From contig NZ_JAUXXP010000039.1 of assembly GCF_030684895.1 (NCBI RefSeq), positions 21,947 through 85,946 of the forward strand: DNA of 64,000 nucleotides. The letters run 5' to 3'. A program made the translations under genes and the position numbers. A model generated the notes under the pieces. It saw nothing but the letters and a program-made list of their open reading frames with translations. It was not told the DNA's origin and did no database searches. Source of the stretch: Pseudomonas sp. Its GTDB lineage: Bacteria > Pseudomonadota > Gammaproteobacteria > Pseudomonadales > Pseudomonadaceae. Of the stretch, positions 57,257 to 64,000 are shown one piece after another (within the stretch, counting starts at the first letter, position 1; the number at the start of each line of letters is the position of its first letter).

Positions 57257-58026
57257 GTGCTCAGCAGGAAGCGCTGGAGCGTTACCTGGCCACAGGCGAT
57301 AGCGTTATCCCACCTGAGCTGATGGAGCAGATTCAAGGTAGCAATACGCTGCCTGCCGCAGATGGCCTGATGATTTACCACAACGCTTATCGCGCCAGGC
57401 TTCTTTCCGTCTTGAGGGAAGACTTCCCAGCGTTGCATCGCTGGATGGGTGATGAGTCATTTGCACAGTTGGCCTTGGCTTATATCAGCGCGTGGCCACC
57501 TAGACATTTCAGTTTGCGCTGGCTGGGTGAGAGGCTGCCGGAGTTCATCCGCGGCTATATTGCCGAGCCGCAACGTTCCCCGATGATAGAACTCGCCACA
57601 CTTGAATGGGCCTTTACCCTGGCCTTCGACGCACCTGATACAGAGCCACTGTCGCTGGATGTGATGAGTCGTTTTTCAGCTGATGACTGGGTCAATCTGC
57701 GGGTATACCTCACACCCTCGGTTCGTTGGTTGCAGCTACAGCACAACACCGTGGGTATTTGGGTGGCTGCCAAGGCCGAGGCCGATATTCCTGATGTCGT
57801 TGCGCTGTCCACTCCCCTGGATTGCTTGGTTTGGCGACATGAGTTGGTCTGTCAGTACCGTACTCTTGAGTCGGGTGAAGCTTCGGCTTTGCGGTTACTT
57901 AGCGATGGAGGCTCGTTTGCTTCAATGTGCGAAAACCTCGTGGGTCAACACGGCGAACAGGCACCTCTGCGAGCGGCTACCTGGCTGAAGCAGTGGATCG
58001 GTGAGGGACTGCTTCAGCGTCGATAA
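57247..58026 (+). CDS. BufC-type partner protein (DUF2063)
   Basis: 259-aa protein. The N-terminal DUF2063 domain is clear: LSAQQEALERYLATGDSVIP, MIYHNAYRARLLSVLREDFP and ALHRWMGDESFAQLALAYI. In characterised systems the DUF2063 protein presents the precursor peptide to the MNIO enzyme. The C-terminal half is less conserved. It overlaps bufB and closes the operon; no DoxX-type bufD gene follows. A terminator stem lies 46 bases downstream. Confidence 0.88.
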   Translation: MRLSAQQEALERYLATGDSVIPPELMEQIQGSNTLPAADGLMIYHNAYRARLLSVLREDFPALHRWMGDESFAQLALAYISAWPPRHFSLRWLGERLPEFIRGYIAEPQRSPMIELATLEWAFTLAFDAPDTEPLSLDVMSRFSADDWVNLRVYLTPSVRWLQLQHNTVGIWVAAKAEADIPDVVALSTPLDCLVWRHELVCQYRTLESGEASALRLLSDGGSFASMCENLVGQHGEQAPLRAATWLKQWIGEGLLQRR

Positions 58027-58071
58027 ATAGTGCCGTGGATGTGCAGGGCGTGGTGCCATTGGCTGAGAGTT

Positions 58072-58097
58072 CCTCTTCCGCCAGCTGACGGAAGAGG
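58072..58097. terminator. Terminator stem between bufC and the converging anchor-protein gene
   Basis: CCTCTTCCG-CCAGCTGA-CGGAAGAGG, a 9-bp perfect stem in the convergent gap. On the minus strand it follows GTTTTTG rather than preceding it, so termination is more likely for the minus-strand unit only by stem strength. Confidence 0.6.
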
Positions 58098-58105
58098 CAA
58101 AAACC

Positions 58106-58768
58106 TTAAATCACGCGTTTGACGCTCAGGTACTCGCCCTTGGTCTTCAGCGTGATGGTCACGTCGCTGTTGCTGCGGTTGCGCCAGAACCAGCCGTGCG
58201 TGCCGTCGAAGATGGCGGTGAATTCACCCTTGTCGCCCTTGATCTGCTTACCCTTGCTGTAGCTGTGGTAATAGCCCTTGGGGCCGTTGTAGGGTTCGCC
58301 GTGGGTGTCGTGGTTGACCGGGATACCATTGGTTGTCCACTCGTAGCTGACAGTGGCCTTATCCAGCATCTCCAGCTTGATTTCACTGGCCTCGCCCGGC
58401 TTCAGGGTGACGGTCACTTCATCCGACTTCAGGGCTGGCTGCGGCTCAGTTACTGCTTCGGCCACAGGTGCTGTCGCCACTTGCTCTTGAGCTACCGGCT
58501 GAACAGGCACGGAGGCTTGAGCGACGGGAGCCGCGGCTGGCTGAACCGCTGCATCCGCTACCGCTTCTGCGGCCAGGGTTATCTTCATTTCGCCCATCTG
58601 GGTCAGGCCCAGTACGCGGCCAGCACCCGTTGGGTCGATGGCGTACTCCGAAGGCATCACTACGGTGACCAGCAAAGCAGCGGCAACGCCCACGGCAATC
58701 ACAGTGGAGCGCAGCAGTTGGCGGCTGGTCGGCAATTCGCTTTGAGTTGGAAGCTTGGTATTGAACAT
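58106..58768 (-). CDS. Membrane-anchored periplasmic protein with Pro/Ala-rich linker
   Basis: 220-aa protein with one N-terminal helix (LRSTVIAVGVAAALLVTVVM), a Pro/Ala/Val/Gln linker (residues 75-110) and a C-terminal beta domain (VTVTLKPGEASEIKLEMLDK; SYEWTTNGIPVNHDTHGEPY; GWFWRNRSNSDVTITLKTKG). The His and Tyr residues around HDTHGEPYNGPKGYYHSYSK could bind metal. Relatives next to HupE-type genes carry the general name transmembrane anchor protein; no function is known to me. It is 12 bases downstream of the HupE gene. Confidence 0.65.
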   Translation of the reverse strand: MFNTKLPTQSELPTSRQLLRSTVIAVGVAAALLVTVVMPSEYAIDPTGAGRVLGLTQMGEMKITLAAEAVADAAVQPAAAPVAQASVPVQPVAQEQVATAPVAEAVTEPQPALKSDEVTVTLKPGEASEIKLEMLDKATVSYEWTTNGIPVNHDTHGEPYNGPKGYYHSYSKGKQIKGDKGEFTAIFDGTHGWFWRNRSNSDVTITLKTKGEYLSVKRVI

Positions 58769-58780
58769 GCTGAGAATTCC

Positions 58781-59518
58781 TTACTGAGAGACGATCAGGC
58801 CGGTGAGCTGGTAACCCATCAAGAGGAAACCGGCGCTCATCATGGCGACGTTTGCGGTGTAGGCATGACGCCAGAAGCTGGCGGTGCGTCGCCAGTAGCC
58901 CATGACAATCAGGATGGCGCTCAAGGCCAGGAGCTGGCCGATCTCGACGCCGACGTTGAAGGCGATCAGGTTGGTGATCAGGCCGTCTGCCGAGATCTCG
59001 TACTCCTGAATCTTGGTCGCCAGACCAAAGCCATGCAGCAAGCCGAAAATCAGCGTGGCCGCTTTGGTGTTCGGCTGGTGGCCGAACCAGCGCTGGAATG
59101 CGCCCAAGTTATCGAGCGCCTTGTACACCACCGAGAAACCAATGATGGCGTCGATCACATAGGAGCTGATGTTGATTTCCGCCAGTACGCCCAACAACAG
59201 CGTCACGGTGTGACCCACGGCGAACAGCGTGACATAGAGCCCCACGTCCTTCAGGCGGTAGAGAAAGAAGATCACCCCGAAGAGGAACAGCAGATGGTCG
59301 TAGCCGGTGATCATGTGCTTAGCGCCCATATAGATGAACGGCAGCACCATCACCCCGGAGCTTTCCTGGATAAAGCCCTTGTCGCCCTCGGCGACAGCAT
59401 GGGCCAGTGCGTCAGGCATGCCGAGAAACAGCAATGCCGTGAACAGCAGCAACAGTAGTAACGAGCGATTCGGGTGCACGACAGATGCGTCCATTGCGCC
59501 CATAGATAGCGAATGCAT
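58781..59518 (-). CDS. HupE/UreJ-family membrane protein
   Basis: 245-aa protein with about six helices. Family motifs are HMITGYDHLLFLFGVIFFLY near residue 70, GLLHGFGLATKIQEY near 160 and LIAFNVGVEIGQLLALSA near 190. HupE/UreJ proteins are secondary nickel or cobalt transporters, but many members of this longer type sit in metal-resistance loci and have untested substrates. It is first of a minus-strand pair with the anchor protein, and lies near a NicO-type exporter on the other strand. No urease or hydrogenase genes are present. Confidence 0.85.
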   Translation of the reverse strand: MHSLSMGAMDASVVHPNRSLLLLLLFTALLFLGMPDALAHAVAEGDKGFIQESSGVMVLPFIYMGAKHMITGYDHLLFLFGVIFFLYRLKDVGLYVTLFAVGHTVTLLLGVLAEINISSYVIDAIIGFSVVYKALDNLGAFQRWFGHQPNTKAATLIFGLLHGFGLATKIQEYEISADGLITNLIAFNVGVEIGQLLALSAILIVMGYWRRTASFWRHAYTANVAMMSAGFLLMGYQLTGLIVSQ

Positions 59519-59565
59519 GGTTGAGTCCTAAATTAAAGGGGGCTTGGGCCGCACAGCGGCCTGTG

Positions 59566-59925
59566 TCAGATCACGAACGTGGCGCGCGGTGGCCGCTCGA
59601 TCAGGAAGATCGGGCTTGGAGGAATGGAGTAACGAGGGGCTGGTATCGGCTGCGCACGTTCTGGCAGCGTGCTGATGCTTAGCCGCGCGGTCAGGTGCGG
59701 TGTTTCATGCAAATGGTCGGCGGTCAGCGGCGAGTGGCAGTGATCCCCGTACGCAGCACAGGCCAGCGTCTCATCACCATGCGCATGCGAATGAGCACCG
59801 TCATTGCCACCCAAGGCAGGCTGGCTCGATCCCATAAACAGCGCAGAGGTATGCCCGGCCCAAGCCAGCAATATGGCGAGAGCAAGGGCAAAAATCACCT
59901 TGGTGCTGATGGGATTGCTGAGCAT
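59566..59925 (-). CDS. Small membrane-anchored or exported His-rich protein
   Basis: 119 aa with an N-terminal helix (STKVIFALALAILLAWAGHT) and a His/Cys segment (GAHSHAHGDETLACAAYGDH-CHSPLTADHLHETPHL). The C-terminal 40 residues are Pro/Arg-rich. No family recognised. It is divergent from the CsoR/RcnR-type gene and a G/C-tract operator lies between them, so it is probably repressed by that regulator; 47 bases separate it from the HupE gene downstream. Likely a periplasmic metal-binding protein. Confidence 0.55.
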   Translation of the reverse strand: MLSNPISTKVIFALALAILLAWAGHTSALFMGSSQPALGGNDGAHSHAHGDETLACAAYGDHCHSPLTADHLHETPHLTARLSISTLPERAQPIPAPRYSIPPSPIFLIERPPRATFVI

Positions 59926-59985
59926 GTTGTGGTTCTTTCGATGCCTAAGCGGGTGGCTTTTCTGGAGGGTTGGTCGGTTTGACCA

Positions 59986-60004
59986 TATCCCCCCCAGGGG
60001 GATA
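59986..60004. promoter_or_regulatory. CsoR/RcnR-type operator
   Basis: TATCCCCC-CCA-GGGGGATA, a 19-bp palindrome with the G/C tract flanked by A/T that DUF156 regulators (RcnR, CsoR, InrS) recognise. It is in the divergent gap, 40 bases before the regulator ATG and 61 bases from the His-rich gene. Confidence 0.8.
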
Positions 60005-60043
60005 GCATGCGAGCGTAATTCATCGACGCACGAGACTCAAGGC

Positions 60044-60331
60044 ATGAGCGATCACGAACACGGCCACCAGCACCAAAGTCATGGCGACATCATCAAAAGG
60101 TTGAAGCGTGCGGAGGGCCACCTGCGCAGCATCGTCACCATGATTGAAGACAGCCGGGCCTGCGTCGACATTGCTCAGCAGCTACATGCCGTGGAAAAAG
60201 CCGTCTGCCAGGCCAAGCGTGTGCTTATCCAAGACCATATCGACCACTGTCTGGAACATACAGTCGAAGCACTTGCGGTAGGCGAGCGCGCTTCACTCGA
60301 AGACTTCAAGCAAATCACCAAGTACCTCTAG
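60044..60331 (+). CDS. CsoR/RcnR-family metal-sensing repressor
   Basis: 95-aa all-helical repressor from ATG 60044; the track start at 59804 runs through the operator and is wrong. Candidate metal ligands are Cys in DSRACVDIAQQL, His and Cys in QDHIDHCLEH (H-x3-C), plus a His-rich N-terminus (MSDHEHGHQHQSHGD). Cys-His-Cys is the Cu(I) set of CsoR; with an extra N-terminal His it also fits the nickel sensor InrS, whereas RcnR has His in the last position. The metal is therefore uncertain between Cu and Ni/Co. It is 9 bases ahead of a NicO-type exporter. Confidence 0.9.
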   Translation: MSDHEHGHQHQSHGDIIKRLKRAEGHLRSIVTMIEDSRACVDIAQQLHAVEKAVCQAKRVLIQDHIDHCLEHTVEALAVGERASLEDFKQITKYL

Positions 60332-60340
60332 GCCCCTCCC

Positions 60341-61468
60341 ATGTCGAGTTTCGCCGAATTGCTGCAAAAGGGGGCCTCGCAGGCCTGGCTGTACTTCCCC
60401 AGCGCCATTCTGCTGGGTGCCTTGCACGGCCTGGAGCCTGGGCACTCGAAGACCATGATGGCGGCGTTTATCGTGGCCATTCGTGGCACGGTGAAGCAGG
60501 CCGTTCTGCTGGGGCTTGCGGCAACGCTTTCGCACACGGCCGTGGTCTGGCTGGTGGCCATGGCCGGCATGTACCTGGGGCAGAACCTGAATGCCGAAAC
60601 CACCGAGCCGTATTTCCAGCTCGCCTCGGCCGCCATCATTATCACCATCGCCCTGTGGATGCTTTGGCGCACCTGGCGTGGCGAGCAGATGTGGCGCTTA
60701 GAGGAAGGTGACGATCATCAATACGACCATCACCACCACGATGAAACGCACAGCATCGATACCGGGCACGGGCGTATCGAACTGTCGATCTTCGAAGAAG
60801 GCGTTCCTCCGCGCTGGCGACTGAAGACTTTGAGTGGCCATACCTGGCAGGCTATTGAAGTAAGCCTGCTTGCGACCCGGCCCGATGGACGAACCGAGCA
60901 ATTCTGGTTCGTAGACCGAGGTGACCACCTGGAGTCACTGGTCGAGATCCCTGAGCCCCATGACTTCACTGTACGCTTGAGCCTGGGTCATGCCGGTCAT
61001 TCTCACGACTATGACCTGGAGTTCCGCGAACACAGCCACGGTCATGAGCATGCCGAGCTGGAGAAACTGGAGCTGTCGCTGGAGGGCTATCAGGATGCCC
61101 ATGAACGGGCGCACGCCAATGACATCCGCAAGCGCTTCAGCAACCGCAATGTGACCACTGGCCAGATCATCATGTTCGGCCTAACGGGCGGGCTGATTCC
61201 CTGCCCGGCAGCGATCACCGTGCTGCTGCTCTGCCTACAAGTGAAGGAAGTCGCGCTGGGAGCCGTGCTGGTGTTGTGCTTCAGCATTGGTCTGGCCATC
61301 ACTTTGGTCACAGTTGGCGCTGCCGCCGCTATCGGCGCTCGCCAGGCATCCAATCGTTGGCCCTGGCTGGGTGCTGTGGCGCGTCGCGCCCCTTACCTAT
61401 CCAGCGTACTGATCATTGGTGTGGGGATTTACGTCGGCTTCCACGGCTGGGTCGGCCTGAACACCTAG
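60341..61468 (+). CDS. NicO/RcnA-type metal efflux protein with inserted IFEEGV domain
   Basis: 375-aa inner-membrane protein. LLGALHGLEPGHSKTMMAAF near residue 25 is the NicO/RcnA signature, and GLTGGLIPCPAAITVLLLCL near residue 285 the second half. Between the third and fourth helices lies a His-rich stretch (DDHQYDHHHHDETHS), then about 85 residues (IELSIFEEGVPPRWRLKTLS to IPEPHDFTVRLSLGHAGHSH) and another His-rich stretch (EHSHGHEHAELE). The inserted domain matches the N-terminal domain of the CzcB product in this window. Likely exports nickel or cobalt. In an operon with the repressor (9 bases) and yqaA (3 bases). Confidence 0.88.
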   Translation: MSSFAELLQKGASQAWLYFPSAILLGALHGLEPGHSKTMMAAFIVAIRGTVKQAVLLGLAATLSHTAVVWLVAMAGMYLGQNLNAETTEPYFQLASAAIIITIALWMLWRTWRGEQMWRLEEGDDHQYDHHHHDETHSIDTGHGRIELSIFEEGVPPRWRLKTLSGHTWQAIEVSLLATRPDGRTEQFWFVDRGDHLESLVEIPEPHDFTVRLSLGHAGHSHDYDLEFREHSHGHEHAELEKLELSLEGYQDAHERAHANDIRKRFSNRNVTTGQIIMFGLTGGLIPCPAAITVLLLCLQVKEVALGAVLVLCFSIGLAITLVTVGAAAAIGARQASNRWPWLGAVARRAPYLSSVLIIGVGIYVGFHGWVGLNT

Positions 61469-61471
61469 CCG

Positions 61472-61912
61472 ATGTGGGAGTTATCCGGTTATTTCGGCCT
61501 ATTCCTCGCCGCCTTTGGTGCCGCCACGCTGCTGCCCATGCAGTCGGAAGCGGTACTGGTCGGGTTGCTGCTGACTGACCGCTATGCGGCCTGGTCGCTG
61601 CTGGCGGTGGCCACCACGGGTAATGTGCTGGGCTCGGTGCTGAACTGGCTGCTGGGTCGCTCTATCGAGCACTACCGGCACAAGCGCTGGTTTCCCGTCA
61701 GCGAAGGAAAACTGGAAAAGGCCCAGCAGGCTTATCACCGCTTCGGTCGCTGGTCGCTGCTGCTCAGTTGGATGCCGATCATTGGTGATCCGCTTACCGT
61801 GGTAGCCGGTGTTATGCGCGAACCGTTCTGGAGCTTTCTGTTGATCGTGACGCTGGCCAAGGCCACTCGCTATCTGGTGCTAGCTGCCTTGACGCTTGGG
61901 TGGCTCGGGTGA
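61472..61912 (+). CDS. YqaA/DedA-like small membrane protein
   Basis: 146-aa protein with four hydrophobic segments. SGYFGLFLAAFGAATLLPMQSE near the start and TTGNVLGSVLNWLLGR followed by WMPIIGDPLTVVAGVMREPF are typical of the YqaA (DedA/VTT-related) group. Family members are linked to membrane lipid or proton homeostasis; the function here is unknown. It is 3 bases after the NicO-type gene and overlaps the traX-like gene by 4 bases (GTGA). Confidence 0.8.
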   Translation: MWELSGYFGLFLAAFGAATLLPMQSEAVLVGLLLTDRYAAWSLLAVATTGNVLGSVLNWLLGRSIEHYRHKRWFPVSEGKLEKAQQAYHRFGRWSLLLSWMPIIGDPLTVVAGVMREPFWSFLLIVTLAKATRYLVLAALTLGWLG

Positions 61913-62625
61913 GCCTGCATACGCGCGACAACAACCTGGATCTGATCAAGTGGCTGGCGATGCTGACCATGCTGCTGGATCACCTGCGCTACATCTGGCC
62001 TGACACCGAATGGCTGTTCATCGTCGGGCGCTTAGCCTTTCCACTGTTCTGCCTGGGTATCGCCGCCAATGTCGCACGCTCGCACCCCGGCGAGTTGTAT
62101 ACCGATAACAACGTTCGCTACCTGGGCTGGATGACTGCGTTTGCAGTGATCTCGGAGTTGCCCTATCGCCTGCTTTCTAGCGACAGCAGCACGCTCAACG
62201 TGATGCCCTCACTGCTGCTGGGCCTGCTTATCGCCTGGGGCGCGCATCATCGTGGGCGCGACGGTTTTGTTCTGGCTCTGACTGGCGCGGCTGTGGCTGT
62301 GCTGATTCAGGAGCGCCTGATGTACGGCGTTTTCGGAACGCTGCTGCCGGCGGCATTGCTGCTGGCTATTCAATGGCCTGGTCTTGTGTGGCTATTGCCC
62401 GCCGCACTTTGCGTAATGGCCAACAGTCGCAACCGCTGGCTCGCGGAGTGGGAGTTGCAGCCCTTTACCCTGCTGATAGTAGCCGTCGCCTTCGCCGCTC
62501 CACTGCTTGGGCTATGGCTGCTGCGCCGACCGGGCCATTTCAAAATCTGGCCGGTCAAGCGCTGGGGCTATTGGTTCTACCCTGGGCATCTGGCTGCACT
62601 GCACCTGATTCGCTCGCTCGGCTAG
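61909..62625 (+). CDS. TraX-family membrane protein (acetyltransferase-like)
   Basis: 238-aa protein starting at GTG 61909, overlapping the yqaA stop. It shows DNNLDLIKWLAMLTMLLDHL near the N-terminus, RLAFPLFCLGIAAN, and at the end RWGYWFYPGHLAALHLIRSL, the TraX pattern of multiple helices with YxxYP.H. TraX acetylates F-plasmid pilin, and relatives (FimX-like) occur as general membrane acyltransferases. No conjugation genes are in the window, so a pilus role is not supported. Last of the csoR-nicO-yqaA-traX operon. Confidence 0.8.
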   Translation: MSLHTRDNNLDLIKWLAMLTMLLDHLRYIWPDTEWLFIVGRLAFPLFCLGIAANVARSHPGELYTDNNVRYLGWMTAFAVISELPYRLLSSDSSTLNVMPSLLLGLLIAWGAHHRGRDGFVLALTGAAVAVLIQERLMYGVFGTLLPAALLLAIQWPGLVWLLPAALCVMANSRNRWLAEWELQPFTLLIVAVAFAAPLLGLWLLRRPGHFKIWPVKRWGYWFYPGHLAALHLIRSLG

Positions 62626-62731
62626 ATAGGGCTTCCCTCTTCGCAGCCTTCTTGCTCAATGCAGGCTTTTTGCCATACCTTGCAAGCGTGACTTGAGTCA
62701 CACACAACAAGAAGCTGAAAAGGAGTTCCTC

Positions 62732-62866
62732 ATGAAGAAGTTTTCTGCTGTCCTGATTGCTGCTGTTCTCGCTTTAACCTCCGTGGCAGCCCTTGCCCAC
62801 AGCGGCGGTACGGATTCCAAAGGCTGTCACCGCAACCACAAAACGGGCGATTACCACTGCCATTAA
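62732..62866 (+). CDS. YHYH-domain exported micropeptide
   Basis: 44 aa, too short for the ORF track: ATG 62732 to TAA 62864-62866, with AAGGAG upstream. The signal peptide MKKFSAVLIAAVLALTSVAALA leaves HSGGTDSKGCHRNHKTGDYH and CH. This is the YHYH signature (SGGTDSxGCHxNHKTGxYHCH), a Cys/His-rich motif that could bind one metal ion in the periplasm. It has its own hairpin terminator. It may be expressed apart from the upstream operon, which ends 106 bases before. Confidence 0.8.
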   Translation: MKKFSAVLIAAVLALTSVAALAHSGGTDSKGCHRNHKTGDYHCH

Positions 62867-62883
62867 GCATTTGCCAGTAGCGG

Positions 62884-62911
62884 CTGGCCGCCTTTCATCT
62901 GTGGCGGCCAG
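62884..62911 (+). terminator. Hairpin after the YHYH gene
   Basis: CTGGCCGCC-TTTCATCTGT-GGCGGCCAG, a 9-bp perfect stem 18 bases after the stop codon. There is no long T run. It also lies between convergent units. Confidence 0.65.
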
Positions 62912-62953
62912 TTAACTTCCTTATTCGTCAGTCATAGCTTCTGATCCCTGGGA

Positions 62954-64000
62954 TTAACGACTATTCACCAGGCGCGGTTTGTTCGATGTCGTACTGCTAA
63001 TCGGCGTCTCGGTACGAGTTTCGACGGTCATGGGGGCCCGGAATTGCTTGAGCCGGAGTGCATTCCCGAGCACGAAGACACTGGAGAAGGCCATCGCTGC
63101 AGCAGCGAAGATCGGTGAAAGCAGCGTGCCGTTCACCGGGTAGAGCGCGCCCGCTGCGACCGGAATCAGCACGGCGTTGTATGCGAAGGCCCAGAACAGG
63201 TTCTGCTTGATGTTGCGGATCGTTGCCTGGCTGATCGCGATGGCGTTCGGCACGCCACGCAGGTCGCCCGACATCAGTACTACGTCAGCGGCCTCGATCG
63301 CCACATCGGTTCCCGGTCCGATCGCTAGCCCAACGTCCGCTTCTGCGAGTGCCGGTGCGTCGTTGATACCGTCGCCCACGAAGGCGACACGCGCGCCATT
63401 GATCCGGAACTTCTTCAGTGCTGCGACCTTGCCGTCGGGCAAGACCTCGGCAGCGACTTCATCGATGCCGAGCTGCTTGGCAATCGCCGCGGCTGTAGCT
63501 GCGTTGTCACCGGTGATCATTGCGACTTTGAGCCCGAGCGCGTGCAGCGCCTTGATCGCCGCGGGCGTCGTTTCCTTGATCGGGTCGGCGACTGCGATAA
63601 CCGCCGCCAAGCGGCCGTCGATCGCGGCATAGAGCGGACTCTTGCCTTGCTCGCCAAGACGCTTGGCAGTTGGCAGGAAGCTCGATACATCAAGACCGAG
63701 CTGCGTCATGAACCGGTCCGCGCCGACAGCGACGGTCCGACCAGCGACCTTGGCCGACACGCCGAAGCCCGGTGTTGCATCGAAGTCATCGACGGGTGCG
63801 AGCGTGATGTCCCGCTGTTTTGCGGCTGCGACGATCGCTTCTGCGATTGGGTGCTCGGAGCGGGTTTCGACCGCAGCAACGAGAGCCAAGACCTCATTGT
63901 ATTCGAAGCCCTCGGCGGGGACGAGGTCGGTCAGTTCGGGGCGTCCTTTGGTCAGTGTGCCGGTCTTGTCGAGTGCGACCACGCTCACATCGCGCAGCGA
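62954..64000 (-). CDS. Copper-translocating P1B-type ATPase (5' part beyond window)
   Basis: The C-terminal part of a heavy-metal ATPase; the frame is open to 64000 ([13 protein letters not shown]...), so the track's GTG start at 63988 is not real. It contains the phosphorylation motif DKTGTLTKG, the HP motif SEHPIAEAI, the nucleotide-binding stretch TPGFGVSA and the hinge [14 protein letters not shown], then [22 protein letters not shown] and [17 protein letters not shown], where Asn, Tyr, Met and Ser residues fit the Cu(I) CopA group (P1B-1). The CPC motif lies outside. It converges on the YHYH gene. Confidence 0.9.
   Translation of the reverse strand, partial: SLRDVSVVALDKTGTLTKGRPELTDLVPAEGFEYNEVLALVAAVETRSEHPIAEAIVAAAKQRDITLAPVDDFDATPGFGVSAKVAGRTVAVGADRFMTQLGLDVSSFLPTAKRLGEQGKSPLYAAIDGRLAAVIAVADPIKETTPAAIKALHALGLKVAMITGDNAATAAAIAKQLGIDEVAAEVLPDGKVAALKKFRINGARVAFVGDGINDAPALAEADVGLAIGPGTDVAIEAADVVLMSGDLRGVPNAIAISQATIRNIKQNLFWAFAYNAVLIPVAAGALYPVNGTLLSPIFAAAAMAFSSVFVLGNALRLKQFRAPMTVETRTETPISSTTSNKPRLVNSR

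Noticed and set aside
58196-59458. 420-aa plus-strand ORF opposite the anchor-protein and HupE genes
   Set aside because: His/Gln/Asp-rich translation of antisense DNA; the minus-strand proteins have clear membrane segments and motifs.

Overview
The window is chromosomal DNA from a pseudomonad (Pseudomonas/Stutzerimonas group). The first 14.2 kb follow the gene order I know from Pseudomonas genomes: pstC-pstA-pstB-phoU, a response regulator, an M23 peptidase and a CNNM/CorC protein, then phoR-phoB, ubiA-ubiC, two rubredoxin genes, rubredoxin reductase and an HU gene. This part is GC-rich and dense, with short intergenic hairpins. It contains one striking defect: a single in-frame TAG codon near the start of pstA.

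The core order stops at the HU terminator (about 14.2 kb), and everything to the right looks accessory. The island begins with four iterated GTTTCATT motifs, followed by an AT-rich, tightly abutting block of three tyrosine recombinase-like genes (408, 534 and 885 aa) and a small HTH/coiled-coil gene. It resembles the multi-recombinase modules of Tn554-like and 'gamma-mobile-trio' elements. A broken hipA piece joined to the start of an isoprenylcysteine methyltransferase gene marks an old recombination joint at 20.3-20.7 kb.

The cargo is a nearly continuous metal-resistance assembly. From 20.7 to 27.6 kb there is a DsbA/DsbB-like pair, then divergent cadR and a cadA-DUF3703-lspA-araC-desaturase operon. 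From 28 to 31.4 kb there is an OprD-type porin, a small PtrA-like exported protein and a BASS/ACR3-type carrier. From 31.5 to 42 kb there is czcC-czcB-PII-czcA (minus strand), divergent czcRS and a second porin. From 42.2 to 50.7 kb a CueR-type promoter precedes a Cys-rich small protein and cusCBA, followed by a PtrA/DUF2790 protein and a third porin. From 50.9 to 55.8 kb (minus strand) there is a copper operon: PtrA-like, copA, a His/Met-rich small protein, copB, a His-tailed cytochrome c and a DUF411 protein. From 56.1 to 58 kb there is a bufferin operon bufABC. From 58.1 to 62.9 kb there is a HupE-type protein with a membrane-anchor protein, a CsoR/RcnR-type regulator and a NicO-type efflux protein, then YqaA, TraX and YHYH proteins. 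A copper P-type ATPase gene runs off the right edge.

The parts appear linked. One 16-bp element (ATTACA-N4-TGTAAT type) precedes a porin, all three PtrA-like genes and copA, suggesting one OmpR-family regulator (CzcR, encoded here, or a CopR elsewhere). A specific periplasmic domain (IFEEGV...EPH.F) is present both in CzcB and as an insertion in the NicO-type transporter. No tRNA or rRNA gene, CRISPR array or intact insertion sequence was seen. The right end of the island lies beyond the window.
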